This document shows, piece after piece, positions 12,732 to 26,958 of a stretch of DNA of 64,000 nt (position 1 is the stretch's first letter; each line of letters starts with the position of its first letter). The position numbers and the translations under genes were made by a program. The notes under the pieces are model-generated. The model saw only the letters and a program-made list of their open reading frames with translations. It did no database searches and had not been told where the DNA came from. The stretch lies in NCBI GenBank assembly GCA_018907035.1, contig JACCIC010000098.1:1566501-1630500 (forward strand). Direction: 5' to 3'. Source of the stretch: Sycobia sp. Sy_11 (lineage: Eukaryota > Arthropoda > Insecta > Hymenoptera > Epichrysomallidae).

Positions 12732-13125
12732 AATCCCCGACCTCGAACACCCATGAGGCCACGCATACGTAACATTCGCACTATTACAAACGATCTAGGT
12801 ACGTATACATGTAGTAACAATGTAACCTGTACAATGAACAATTAATTATATCACGATGCTTACAATTTAAGAGGACTGTTCAAAATTGAGTATATACGTG
12901 TAATGTCTCTTTAAACGATTTTTATCTATAGATATACCCATTTACAGTATAACAAAATATTTATTATTTTATTTTTTTTTATAATTTCTCGCAACGCTAA
13001 AATTGCGATGACTCTGTAAAAAAGCTATTTAACAATCAGTAATAACTATATATATATAAAGAGTTGATTATTGAAAATCAACCATGTACTCTCTGAATCC
13101 TTCAAAGGTACGATAACGTTCTTGC

Positions 13126-13131
13126 TTTATT
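13126..13131 (-). terminator. Candidate poly(A) signal of gene 2
   Basis: AATAAA on the minus strand, about 140 bases after the gene 2 stop codon. Confidence 0.45.
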
Positions 13132-13270
13132 ACAAATGTCCCGTAAAAAGCAGATCTTCTTAAATCATAATTAAATAACAAAGAGAATCCAAATTAAAGT
13201 AAAGCAAAATCAATTGGAAAAGTTCATTGATCACTAATTATATTCTTGACGCACGTTTTCACCGGCTGTG

Positions 13271-16200
13271 TCATTCGTTCTCGGCGAGGTATCCGTATCT
13301 ATTCAGATCTGTGAAATAAAGAAAATTTTACAAGTTACAAATTTATCATCATAATTATGAATAATTATAATTAACCTAAATATCACAAATTTCTTAATAT
13401 TTATAAAAATTATAAATGTTTTTTAATGACATATTAAATATTAATAATTTTGTTTAAAATTAGTCCAAACCAATAGAGATTGAAAGGAAAATAATAGTTC
13501 ATAATAACAGTAAAGATGAAAAATTACAAAATGTACAATAATATACGAACACACAATATAATTGACGGATAGAAATTAACCGTATAATTCAAGAACGGAA
13601 AGATTGTATAATGATAGATATAAATAATTTAACGAATTCTAAGAACGTTTTAAACTAGCTTACACAAATATTAATTGCACAGTTCATGAATACCTTTGTT
13701 TACATAATCGATTGATCGACAGACCTAATTAGTCTCTCTTTCACTCTTGATATTCTATTATAATAGTAGTTCGCTATCTATCAATTAAATTATGTATGTC
13801 ATGATTTCATGTTTACAAATATATATATAGTTTCTAATTTTATCTTATTTATTACTTTGTGATAAGAACATTATTTCTTGCCGTAGCCAATGTTGGTACT
13901 ATTTTTGTAAAAAATTGTTAGTGCTTTGTCACATTAAAATGAAAAAACAACAACAATATAATGAGAATGTTGTGTTTAATTTAATTAGAGACGGTATCAA
14001 ATATAAAAATAAAATTGTACTATTGAAAATTACTTGCGGCAATTTATGATTTTTTTTACAAATGTAAGAATAATCGGGTACAGAAAAATATATTCAGAAA
14101 AGTGGTTCCGACAAGCACAATAAGTTTTATAAAAATATCTGGTACCTTGCAGAAACATTTTTTTTTTTTTTTTTTTGATTGCCCTGATGTAATATTTAAA
14201 AGACAAATACTAAAGGATCTCAGTGTGAGAATCGTCGTAGCGACATTTTATAGCAATAAAGAATTATGCATAAATGATGGTAACGTATCCCTCGTTCGTG
14301 CACACTTACCGGCGAAGTAATTTTCGAAATGCAACGCGTACTCGTAAAGGGGCTCGCCGATCTTCTCGTCCTCCATTTCGAAGTCGCCCCCGTATTTGGT
14401 GGGCAGACATTTGGCGTCGATGTACGTGAGCAGGGACGACCAATTGTCTCCGTGGAAGATCAGTCTTTCTTGAAGTTTGCCCTTGAAAAGTCGAATTTTT
14501 ATTGTTGTGTTTTTTCTTAATTAGCCTTATATGTTTCATTTTATGACGTTATAATAAAATGTGATTAATTTAGATACATAATTCAACATACATGGACGTT
14601 ATATCTTTCAATAGTAAAAGCTATCTTTTTATGTAGCAATTATTGATTTTATACAATATATAATACATAGAATTAAATTTACTGGAATACCGCTTATGAC
14701 TACAATAATACGGTTAGAGATGCATTCCGTAAATGGACATGAACAGCCATTTTGCGTAGATTTTGCACCGTTAAAATTGAACCTGCCCGAAACGCAATTC
14801 GAGCAATGGACGCCGTTCAAGTATCTTGAATTTTTGAGATGTTACGACGTAAACTCTCAAAAATAGGGTTATTGAGATTTATAACTGAATGTCTTGTGTT
14901 TCAAAATGTTTCGTTCATCCGAAAGTAGAAGCCTTTTTCTTCCAAATTCACTTGAAATTATTCCGATATATTTATTCTTAGAAATTCCAACAATCATATA
15001 CAATAATTGAAATTCTATGTCTAATCTACTTATGTAATGAAATTTACTTGTAAATGAAAGATCACACCGATTCATTTAAATTTTTCCTAACTCAGAGTAC
15101 GTATGTGTAATGTACTATACCACGCAAGGCCACAAACCTAAAACCCCAAAGTCCAAATCTCAAACCCACAAACCCCAAACCCGTAATGTCAGCTTTGAAC
15201 GAGAGCTTCGATCCGATTGTTCACCGAGTCCATTCTAATACTTAAGTTGTTTTAATGTATAATTTTAATTTTCTTATATCCCAGTGAAAAATAAAAATAT
15301 CGTAATAAACCAGAAATTTATTTGAAATTTATTCTTTATGACACGTTAACAGTTGGTACAAAATAAAATTACAATCCTATGCAACTTCAAATGTACTTGA
15401 AATACGCCGGGTTTGCATTTTTTAAGTTAGAATATCTCAAAAATAGATAGATCCTGTATAGATCCATTTCTATTGTCAATTTCGATTTTCAACCACCAAA
15501 AATCTATGCGAAATGACTTCTCATATTCAATCCAAAAGTTCCATCTTAATCTGTATCATTGCTATATGTGTCAAAAATCTCCTTAACAAGCTCTAGAAAA
15601 GTTTGACAAAGTCTCGCAGTATTTGGCAATCGGGCAATTATTGACAATGTCGAGCAAAGTACATGTCTACAAAATAATGGGTAAAGGATTTTCTTCAATT
15701 GTTATTCAAATTAATTAGAACTGAATCCATAGTTGTCAAACACGTCCAAACTTTGCTAAGTATTCAGATATAGCTATAAGTATCTTATTTTGACAATTTT
15801 ATCAATATTTAACACAGTCTAGCAAATTCTGGCAATATTCCCATCGAAAACCACTCCCGCTATCTTAAAAACTATTATATTGTACTTACGCGCAGAAACG
15901 GCTTGAACAGGGCGAAGGCTAAATTAAAAACGAACGACTGATTGACAATGTGAACGCCCTTCAAGCGATTGTGCAGAGCCCTCGAGAGGAATTCAATCAC
16001 CGACTTGGCGTACTTTGGCGTGAAGCAAGTGACGTGGCTGAGACTTATACCCTGCACGTCCATGATGACTCGAGTCCCGGATACCTGTTGGATTAACAGA
16101 TATTACTAGCAATCGATCGATAATGAAACAAATAAATCTATGTATTATATATATCTAGGAAAATATTTATTAACGATTGTGAAACATTGGAGAAATATAA

Positions 16201-19200
16201 GTTTTTCTAATTTGAAATCTCGCGTACGCAAAAACCCATTGATCAAAAGATTGACAAAATTCTGGGCATTCATAATGCAATCTTAATATGTTGTAATAAA
16301 CATCATTACTATACGAACGAGGCTTATGAAATACATGCGTTATGTCGAATGTAAATATTTGTGATACTTCCAGAGTGAATCAGTAGGTCAAATATATACA
16401 CATATTACGATACTGGCTTATGGGATTAAGATAAGGATAGAAATTATTTTTTAGTATCATAAAAATGTCCACTTGTACCTTTGAAAAATTTACACATAAT
16501 TCCTTAACAAAATTATCGAATTGGACTTATATATTTCAATTTTATATATTATCATTTTGAAAAAGTAGACCATTACAAAATTAGCACTATCCATTAGTTT
16601 TATACATTCTTAGGAATAGAGATTACAATAGTTTTGACTTTTTCTAAGAATTTTTAAACTCTACTTCTTTATATAAGGTTTTGTAAAAATTATTCTGTTC
16701 TAGTTTCTATTTACTTAATAAAAAATAAAAATAAAATGACTAACCTGGATTAATTACCTAATTCCTCTTTCAAAGGATTCAATTAAAATAAAAATTAAAG
16801 CCCAATGATCTTGTTTTTTACGATGGTAGATTTAAGCACGTCGATTATTCTAACTCGGATATTAAAATGAATAATTCAAACATATTCGACTAATCTAAAT
16901 TTAACCCAAATCAATGCTTATTCATTATTTTATACAGTTGTAAATAACTGTTAATTCAATAAAAAATAGTAGATGATTTTTGCACGTTTTTCTACAAAAA
17001 AAGAATTGCTAAAAAATTGAAAGCAATATCACTTTTATGCCATTTTTTTAGTCGTTGTTTCTTTTTAGTACGTGTACTTTTAGACTTGATACATATATAT
17101 TCAAACAGCACAATGATGCAATTACAAAAATCCTAAATACATAAACGTCCAGGTGAAAATTTCGCTTTCCCGTTATTGCCCGTCTCAACGAACCTTCTCC
17201 CCTTTCTCTCCCTTGTCAATAACAATTATCCGGTACCAATGACGGAACGGACAATCGAGCCGAGAAAAGGACCAACGAACAACCGACCTGCGTCCTCGGC
17301 TCGGAGTTGGCCAGCTCCAGGAAGAGCAGCACCCCACGGAAGATCTGATCGAGGGACACCTCCTTGAGATTCCACTTCTGGCCGCACTCCAGGAGTACGA
17401 CGCGCTGGCCGTCGGCGGTGCGCCTCGGCAGGGGCTTGATGATGGCGGAGACGAGGAAGGCGCGCTCGTTGCTCGGGAGGAGATCGGCGTAGAACTCGGG
17501 ATGGTCCCTGCGGTACTCGTAGTGGCGCTTCATCTGAGGCACAACGTCGTTTTTAATATACAATGAATAATCAAACTAATAAAAAACTCATATTATTTGC
17601 ATTAGTGTATAAATATTATTTTAGTGGGATTGCCGAAAAAGTAACGGAAAAACATCATAGTCTGATAAGTAACGAAATAAAACGATTTTCTTCAATGAAT
17701 TTATCAATAAATCATGCAATCGGTCTTGCAGACTGTTTGAAAACGGAAAATGGATTCTTTTTTCAGATCCCGAGGGGGAGTCGAAGCGGCTGAAAACATC
17801 GGAGAATGCGCGCAGATACAGAAAATTTTGGTCGACGAGGCAGTCAAATCGTCCTTCATTAAATTTATGAATTTTGATTTTTATTATGTTTATTGTTTAT
17901 TGTGTTACGCCGGCAAATTTTTCGGTCCCTATTTTCCATACTTTCACACGAAATTGATCAGATTTGTAATAAGTATTGTTATTATGTTTAAATCGAATAA
18001 TATTTATATAGTCTTCATATCGCTTGATGCATATCTAACTCTTGCCAAGGTTGCCGTTACCGTTCTCCTCAACTTTCGTTAACAGCGGCAGATTTCGTTA
18101 GAAGCCGAGCTTAATGAATGCTTACCAATTTTTCAGGAAGTTTTCGGAAAAATTTTAAAGACGTTACGGGATATGGCCGAGTTTTCCCGAAAGTTGCCTG
18201 ACTTTTTCAAACGATTGCTAAGCTCGGATCAAGTCTGAACGCGGTATACAGGTCTGGATGTTATCCTCCTTCGAAAAATTCTCGTATTTTTCAGTAAAGA
18301 CTGAACGACAAGATTTTACTTTCACTATAGAGTTTCAACGAAATAGGAATGCATTGAAAGACGAGAATGCATATCTACTCACAAGTGTAAGGTGTTCTTG
18401 TAATTTTTAAAACTTTACGTAGTCATGATATTTCGTAAAGTTAAATTAACGCGATCTCAAACATTATATGTTTTCATCGCTCGAATACTGCTCGCAATGT
18501 AAATTCTGTAAATATTTAAAATGATCGGACGCATGATGTTTGAAAATCAAAACACGTTCAGTAGTATAATAAAAATTGATATTATAATAAAGTAACATTT
18601 TTAAAAATTCTGTTTATGTACTCGTGTGTAGAAGAATCTTATTTTTTAGAATGTAGAATGTATTGCTGCATTGGCTATTCACAATCAAAAGACAAATGTT
18701 GGGAAATATCCTAGAATGACTTCATTCGTCGCTATTCTCTTGAAAATCATAAAGTAAGGATGCGCTTCGGATAATGATTAACCGAACGAACTACTCCGAA
18801 TTGCGCGCGTGCATATAACGATTATATCTCGGTTGTTAACCAACTTCTAATTATTGCGTTTACAATTAATTTCTTTTCGAACGCCGCTCTTCGTGTCGAT
18901 GCACGAATTGGGTTCGAAGATTAAGAAAAAAAAATCCAAGTAAGTCTAAAGTATTTTCTATAAATCACATTATATTTCATGTACTATTTCCATAGTTTTT
19001 CGAAATTGACGAGTTACGTACGTGGCTATTTTCCAATTCAAATGAGAGCCAGTATTATGTACAGCGCTGGTAAATTTCGGGTCTTGTATACGAATTGCAC
19101 TTAAGTAGAAAAATCCTATCGGCGCGGTATTTTTTGTCCTCCAATACTTTCTCCTTTCCGACAATTGACCAAATCAATGTTGAATGTATCTTGAGAAATT

Positions 19201-19576
19201 CTCAGCTCCATTTAACACAGAACAAGGAAGAAGTTTACAGTGCAAATTTAATCGGTTAAAGGAATGATTGGATAGAGATGCCAGTCGCGGTTCGAATTGA
19301 TGACATAAAAAATGAAATTTTCACCGTTTCTGTAGAAAACTTTTATTTCATTTCATGCGAGTTCTGCGTTACAGCGTTCGACCCGTTCTAATAAGAAACA
19401 ATTATTATTTCAAATAATTTCCGTCGTAAAAGAGAAATATTCATATTTTGTGATTATCTCTTGTGACCGTTTATCTTTGAAAGATATTTCTCCGTACTCT
19501 TTTGAATATTGTTATTGATCGGCTGTATTCGACGATCCCTTTAACTTCTACGAATTTGATAAAAATCTCTTTTCTC

Positions 19577-19625
<49 letters not shown>

Positions 19626-21168
19626 AACATACGAATGAATATTCAACTTCGAATTCATATGATCGACGAGCTCGAAAAATCATCGATAATTGTCTACATT
19701 TGCCTGTTGTATTAGATTACAAAAAAAAATGAATTAATCGAAAATAATTTGTGAAATAATTTCATCCGATGACGAAATCGGAATGTGGAACTTTTTAAAA
19801 TCCGTAACATAAAATTACGACGAATTTTCTCAAATATATTTAAATTCGAACTTTAATTGTCCAATTTAGAATTCGTATATAAATAATTCGACAAAATATG
19901 TTGTGCAATATCGGCAAGTAGTAGAAAATATTTTATCGTTTATCTGAACTCGAAACTGCATTTTATAGGCATTTTCCTTACGACGGAATCGTGTGATTTT
20001 AACGAATGCGTTAAATGTTCGCCAAAATCTACGTACGCGAATTCGATGCGAAATTAATGCACTTTCACAAAATAAAAAAAAAAGTACTTCCATATACCGG
20101 GATTGTTATAATTTAAATTAAAACAGAATTTTTGTACGCCGATCGACGAAAATATTGATTCCAAAAATAATTATAGTAATAAATTAGAATCGGCGAAATA
20201 AACCCAACACGCTAATTGCCCGAAGAGTACATAGCACATCGATTATAGAAACGTCGTGAAGGAAAAAATATACGATTGCTTGCGCTCGTTACTACCAACA
20301 TCGAGAAATTGAAACGTTTGAATATCGGATTCGATTTGAAAACGAACGTTTAATTTTATAAATGATTGATTTGTATTCCAATGATTTTCAAATTTCTATT
20401 ACAATTAAATAACTAATAATTGTACTGGTGCTAATGACTGATTCTGGAAATTTAAAGTAGCATCTAATTAGAAAACTAATGATCGCCCGATTCGAACAAT
20501 TGTCTCGAGAAAAAAAAAATCAATTCAACTATACTAAAAAATCTTCATACGTTAAAACAATAATCAATAAAAGGTACGTTTCCAGCTTGGTAACGCATTA
20601 AGTCAAAAATTTATATCGAAAAGTCATCAGAACTCTATACTTTACCGGATATCATTTAGCAGTTTTTCAAAATTTAATTATTCGTAGATTTTCATTATTG
20701 CAATAAATATTTAATTATTTACGTAATACTAATACGAATATCGGCAAAATGCTGTAGAAAACGTCCAATAAAGTTTCGTTCATATTATTCTTCGGTCTAT
20801 AAGGCAGCAGACAAACGCATCACCATGAAAACGTATACGAGTGAAGGAATAAATCACGCGTATAGGAAACCATGATTCTTTGTTCGCATTCGCATAATTC
20901 GTCATTAATGATAATTAATTAGTTGCTTGTCAGGTGAGTTTCGATAAATTACCGATCGAGCGCCATCGGTATGAAATTATTGCGCGAGAAGAGATTGCAA
21001 ATTGATCCTAAATGCCTCGCGGTATTTTAATTATTCGTATGTGATTTAAATTATTTTAATAACGATTTTACTCGTATACCAATTACGATAAGTATGCAAA
21101 GACTTGGTTGATTGGGAAAAATATTTTCTCATACGCTATATTAAGGGATTTAAAATTTCTTTGTATTT

Positions 21169-21203
<35 letters not shown>

Positions 21204-21594
21204 GGAGGAAAGTCGGACTGCCCTTACGATAATTATTGTTAAAATTGTCGTAATTACCCCCGTAGAATTTGTAATAGGCAAGTGTTATAAAAATACTCAG
21301 GGACAAGGGACTATATTCTCTAAAGATGAACAACAAGGAAGTGGTCAGACAATTGCATCAGGAACAGTCAGGTTGTCCTTTACTAATATATAATAATAGC
21401 ACATTAGTTTATTTTATATTTTATTTATTGTTCTATTAGTTATTTATATTTCACATCCTAAGATTGAATAATTATAATCAAGAATCATCTATGCTTCGTT
21501 AGATTATAGTTAATTAGATTATTTTATTAATATTGTAAAATAAATAAAAATAACAAATATTTTTATGAATAATATTATTATTAATAAATTATTT

Positions 21595-21638
<44 letters not shown>

Positions 21639-21946
21639 ATAATAATAGAAGACTGTAAAGAATGGGCATCTCATCGATTTTTATAGGCATCATTAAAAAA
21701 AATTGCAAACGTACCAATTTTAAGGCGCTTTTCGGATACCACTTGCACGGCCGGAGAAATTTCTGCAGGAATTCCTCCTCCATGGGCACGAACAGGTCTT
21801 CCTCCTCTGCGAAGAAATGAGACATAGAACAATTTTGCACATATCATAGTTTATGTAATGACATCTCTTACACACACACACACATAGAAATTTTCACTAT
21901 AAATTCTCTAATATAGCAATTGAGGTGTATTTTTGTATTCTGACAT

Positions 21947-22006
<60 letters not shown>

Positions 22007-25000
22007 TACACGGCATAATTAAATATTCACCGTAGATATGCGAAGCATTTAATTCGTTGGAAATGCAGCGCTTTATATATACATATATAGGGCTCTTGAC
22101 AAGCGCGCACGCGCATAACTTCCGCGTATTATTATGTATAAATGGCGCGCGCGTGAGAAAACCGGAGAAAACCCGAGCGTTGTTCTAAATTTTTATAATA
22201 ATCCCGTCGAGTGGAAATGTGACTTTAATCGAGCTAACAAAAAAAAAAATAAATAAAAAATAAAAAATAAAAATCAATAAGTACACCCACTGTAAATCGG
22301 AGAAGGGAACATGTTGGATCGATGGAACCGTAATCGATCTTTTTCTTCTTCGTTTCCGGCTACGAGTTAGTCACTTGCGTATATATATAGTAAGTATTTG
22401 TTGAATTTTCGGCTTTTCCTTATATAAGTCTAGCAGTACCATACTCTATCCTTCTATCGCCCGATTGATGAACCGAGTAGAGGCGGTCTTGGGTGAAACG
22501 TATATACACATTCCAGTTGTATAATTAATTTTTATCTACCTTATATCTATTCATATTGATAAATGAGAAAGAGCTTCTTTTTATCATTTGGTCTGATATT
22601 TAGCGAGTCTTAGATAAATTATTTTATATATTAATATACAATTAAGTTATATTAATTAAGTTACATTTATATATAATATATTAATTAATATTTATTAATA
22701 AATGTATATTGATTTATACGTATGTAATAATAATACACTAATTAAGTTATATTTTATATATAATTTTATTTACATTATATATTAATATAATAAGTAAGTT
22801 TTTTTCGTATAATTCGTTTATATCCCCGGCAAATTTTAGAAAATAGCTATTTTAAATTAACGATAAATATAGTGAAAATAATCATGATGATCTATTTCAA
22901 ATCATTTGCTCTATTTCAAAATAGTTAATTCTATTCAATTTTAATAATTTATTGTTTTTATTTCGATAATGTACACAACCACACATTCTCGTGTCGAACC
23001 CCCACTCTGAGACACAGTTGCTTTATCTTTATCAAGTAAATAAATTTGTTTACTACATCAAGTAAATAAAGCCAAAAGCGTATGGAGAAAATTGCAGAAG
23101 TAATTCACGAGAGCAGCGTGTAAATATGAATTATCGCAATGTATTGGAAATAAATCAATTAATTATTTATCGATTCGTTGTATAGCATCTGTATATAGCG
23201 TAAGAGTTTTACAGCAAAGGGCATAAAACACAAAAATCCAGCGCAATTAGCTCAATTTAACATATCTCAAAATACATTCAGTAGATCATTGTATAGGCTC
23301 AAATAGATTTTCAGTCTCGTATTGTATTTAAACAAAAAGTGGTTTGATACTTTGCGCGAATTACGTAATGGAGTCGCCACTACATATATATATATATATA
23401 TAGCAATAATCATTTCGATAAATAAATCTAATTATAGAAATTAAGTGAGCTTTGTTTGATTGTTTTGTGTATAGATTATACAGTGTATTACGTGAGACGC
23501 CAATAATAATCTCCTCATAAGAGCGGGCTGGATGTAAATAAGGGGAGAAAAAAGCTTTTCGTCAGCCTTCGCTAATTTTGTCATATTCTTTTTTTTTGCT
23601 TCTAAATTTCAATAATAAAAACAAAATAAAACATCGACCCCCCCCCCAAATTCGCCCGTGTCATCGACGCGCAACAAAAAAAAAAGATCGTCCACGCCTT
23701 TTCCAAATTGCCGCTTCGACCGTAACGTAATCCGCAAAAATTTTCATCGGATAATAATTCAACGGGCATGCGTGCAGTGCGTGTGTGACAGTTGGAGATT
23801 GAATGCTGTATACGCTCCGTCTATGGCGTACACGACGATAGTAAAAAAGACAAAAAAAAAAAAACGACAACAACAACAACAGCAGCAACAAAAACGCTGG
23901 AAAACGTCTACGAGCGTCGACGAATGTAATTTTTTGCGACTCGTCGTTCATTTGCGTTTTACTTGTGATTCACACATCATGGAGCACAATTAACATCGAG
24001 ACGACTTAACATTGTGATGTCTCAATTGAACCGAGATTTTTTTTTCATCTAATTTTCAACTTTCACAGGTGCGCGCCTTCGAACAGCGAATATCTTATTA
24101 CTTAAGGAAAAATCGTTAAGAAGCTGAAAAAAAATCGTATACGCCTTATCTAAAATAATTCTGCTCTGAATTTTAATTCGTAACGCTTTGTATCTGGCGA
24201 ATAGTTGATCATTGAAAGCCACCAATACGCGCACGATCTCGAGAATATTGCGGATTGTTCTACACTCAAAAAAAAAAAAACAAAATGACAGCCGATCGCT
24301 CGCCCGTTACATCATGTAAAAAGCGAGCTTTTAAATTTTGTGTTATCGCGTATAAAAATTTATTGAAAGGTTTCGAAGGAAAGTAAATCGAAAATTCTCC
24401 CCGACAGTCCATAAGTAAGCTGAAAACAAAAATTCCCTACAATTGCAAGATTATTTCAATTCTTTAAATAGATTTCTTTAAAGCTTCTTTTATACATTTG
24501 TAAATTTTACTGTCATCTTGATCAAACCGATTTCATATTCAATTGTCTTGTATAAAAAATGATTTTTTTTTTATTAAAAAATATGTCTAGAGACACTAAA
24601 GAGACACCTTCACAGTTTCGAAATTGATTGTAAAAAAAAAAAAAAAAAAAAAAAATTGTATTAGTTTCAATTATTACATCGCTTAGAATTAATACATAAT
24701 CAAATATTAGATATTTACGCGGATGTACTAAGGTAAATAAAATCTATAATTATCGGTTCAAACGGACATTTTATTTATTCGCAATTCATTGTCGTACTTA
24801 TCTATAAATAAACATTTATCGGGCCCCATATATATGGCACGTATAGGCTGATCAATTTTCCAGCGCACGCGCCTCCCCCCCCCCCCGGCGCGCGAAATTG
24901 CCCCTGATGCGAAATGCACTCGCGAGCCTCGCATACACATATATAGAACTGCGCGCGTACGCGTCGAATGGCCCGCGCACCGTTACAAGAACAATGCCGA

Positions 25001-25330
25001 AGCAAAAAAAAAAAAAGAATAAATCCCGTCGGCCTCTTTAACGACCCTTTGTGCATGCTGCGCGTACGCGCGCACGCGCGCATGTGTTTACGTACGTGTG
25101 TATGTGTATATATCTATATATACAATATGGTCGGCGAACGAACCTGCCAGCATGTCGCAGAGGACCTTTATGGACTCCTGAACGACTTCGGCCGTCTCGC
25201 GCAGCTCCCGCTCGGCCTTCTCCCTGTGATAATCGTCGAGGTCGTCGTCTTCGACCTTGACGTGCACCCCGCCGATGGTCAGCTTGGCGGAGGCCTTGAA
25301 GTCCCGCATCGCGTCCTGGAGCGACTTCAT
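13271..25330 (-). CDS. Gene 2: CRAL-TRIO lipid-transfer protein, alpha-tocopherol transfer protein-like
   Basis: Coding exons in order on the minus strand: 25330-25144, 21806-21715, 17533-17288, 16084-15890, 14481-14310, 13308-13271 (930 bases, 309 aa plus TGA). All introns are GT-AG; phases are 1, 0, 0, 0, 1. The N-terminal helical region carries FLRPCKWYP at 79-87. The lipid-binding fold shows VHIVNQSFVFN...KPFL at 219-239 and CLPTKYGG at 265-272. The protein ends in an NRYGYLAENE tail that matches gene 1's NSYGY end. Compared with its neighbours, the beta strand normally reading DMDG is DVQG (184-187). The start is the only in-frame ATG near the 5' end. A contiguous 5' UTR from a TATA-like site near 25575 is plausible; a consensus acceptor (CCTTACCAG) one base before the ATG makes a spliced 5' UTR an alternative. 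The ligand is unknown. Confidence 0.92.
15120..15190. repeat. C/A-rich degenerate CCCAAA-type tract
   Basis: About ten loose units of the kind ACCCCAAA or AAACCC on one strand, inside a gene 2 intron. Too irregular to call telomeric. Confidence 0.4.
19579..19622. repeat. (CT)n microsatellite
   Basis: CT run of about 44 bases in gene 2's second intron. Confidence 0.95.
21172..21200. repeat. (CT)n microsatellite
   Basis: CT run of about 29 bases, just before the decayed foldback fragment. Confidence 0.95.
21205..21400. mobile_element. Decayed fragment of the foldback family (copy 4)
   Basis: Contains GGACTGCCC and ACCCCCGTAGAA, as in the left arm of other copies, and CAGTCAGGTTGTCCTTTAC, close to the right-arm signature of copy 1. 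The rest is too diverged to align by eye. It lies in gene 2's second intron. Confidence 0.4.
21598..21635. repeat. (TA)n run near exon 2 of gene 2
   Basis: TA run about 80 bases into the intron downstream of exon 2. Confidence 0.95.
21952..22000. repeat. (TA)n microsatellite
   Basis: TA run of about 49 bases in gene 2's first intron. Confidence 0.95.
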
Positions 25331-25569
25331 CCTGGTAAGGGCGCGCGTCCAGGCGCGCTTACGCAAGTTTTGAGACGCGCCTCCACCTGGGGGAAATCGG
25401 TGAATCGATCAGTCGGTCGTTTAATGAAGCATAGTCGGATTTTTTCCTTCGTCTTCTCTGATCGATGGAATTTCGTCGATTCTACGCTCTCGTCGCAATG
25501 AGAGGATAGAATTATTCTTAACGATATTACACTGTTCATCGATTATATTAAGATAATGATTTTCACGCG

Positions 25570-25579
25570 CTTATATATA
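25570..25579 (-). promoter_or_regulatory. Candidate TATA box of gene 2
   Basis: Minus-strand TATATATAAG followed by GCGCG, about 240 bases before the gene 2 ATG. It would give a 5' UTR of roughly 210 bases. TA-rich words are common here and no clear initiator is seen at the right distance. Confidence 0.3.
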
Positions 25580-25599
25580 CCGATGTTTAAAATTCAGTA

Positions 25600-25697
25600 G
25601 TGGCATAAATTCAGCATAATTTTCATCTTGATTTTTCTTCTCTTTTACCAGAATTAATTATGAGATATATCTAAAAATTTATTTAAACTTTTCAGGC

Positions 25698-25742
<45 letters not shown>

Positions 25743-26108
25743 TATAATAATAAATTCTCTCTTTCGACATCGAGAGATATCCTATACTTAACACGAGACC
25801 TCGCACTGCTTTATGAAGAGAGAACCGAATTCTAGGAGTGTTTTTATGTTTCATTTTTTTGCATGTTTAATTAAATTAATTATCAATCTAGATTATTCGA
25901 CAATGTATTTGCAATATACATAGAATCTGAAGTATAATAATAAAATAAAAATACTTCTATTGTAAAAAAAAAAATCATTTTTAAAGAATAATTTTGTGTG
26001 GTAGTAATAGATATAGTGTCATGTATAAATTGCAAATGCATCATTACAAGCACCCTCGACATTCGTCGCTAAATCCGATAAAATCAAAAGGAATGGATTC
26101 TTTTATAA

Positions 26109-26154
<46 letters not shown>

Positions 26155-26905
26155 CTCGCTCAAGTACTCGATATAAAACCGCGGATACTTGGTGTATTTT
26201 TGCGATAAGACCGAATTTCGCGTCGACTATATATCAATGCTCGAAATTACAGCTGTTTGAACGATGGCCCCGTAGCGAACGCACGCACAGCAGATCAAAG
26301 ATACTTCTCGAATTATGAGCGACGGACTATTTTTGAAATACAAAAATACTCGAAAAACAAAATTTTTTTCACTATCGTCGCAACTGATCGAAGGAGTTTT
26401 TTTAAAGGCAGGTATTGTATATTAGTACTGCGTGGATAAATATTTGCTTGAATTTAGGAAATTGGCTTTAAGGCAATCATCGTTTTTCTTTATGAAAAAC
26501 TCGAATTTTTTTGTTGTTTTTTTTTGTTTTTCGTTTTTGAACCGAATTATATTTGCCGCGTAACCGTAATATTAACGGAAGATCAATGCATCGGTAAGGA
26601 ATAATTACGGAAATTAAATGTCATTTTCTTTTCTTTTTGTTAAACGACGTTAAACGAGTAAAATAGTCGAACGTTAATTTGTTATCGACAAGTCGCGAGA
26701 AACATGCAGTAATCATACATAGTTATTTTATTGTCGCTCTGTTATTTTTGCACGACAGCTATTATAAATTCCGTGCAAAAAGTGAAATTTCCATTATTTT
26801 TTTTTTCAAATTCTTTAATACTTCATACTTATGTAAATTAATATTTTTCGCCATTCCTTCTGTACGATAAACAAGGATTTCAGCAATAATCGAACATTTA
26901 CTAGA

Positions 26906-26958
<53 letters not shown>

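Noticed and set aside
15120..15190. Telomere-like CCCCAAA repeats
   Set aside because: The units are irregular and few, unlike the regular TTAGG of many insects, and they sit inside an intron.
25331..25386. A 56-base intron directly before the gene 2 ATG (CAG/GTGGAG donor with CCAG acceptor)
   Set aside because: Unusually short, with a weak donor; an unspliced leader is simpler, though a longer 5' UTR intron using the same acceptor remains possible.
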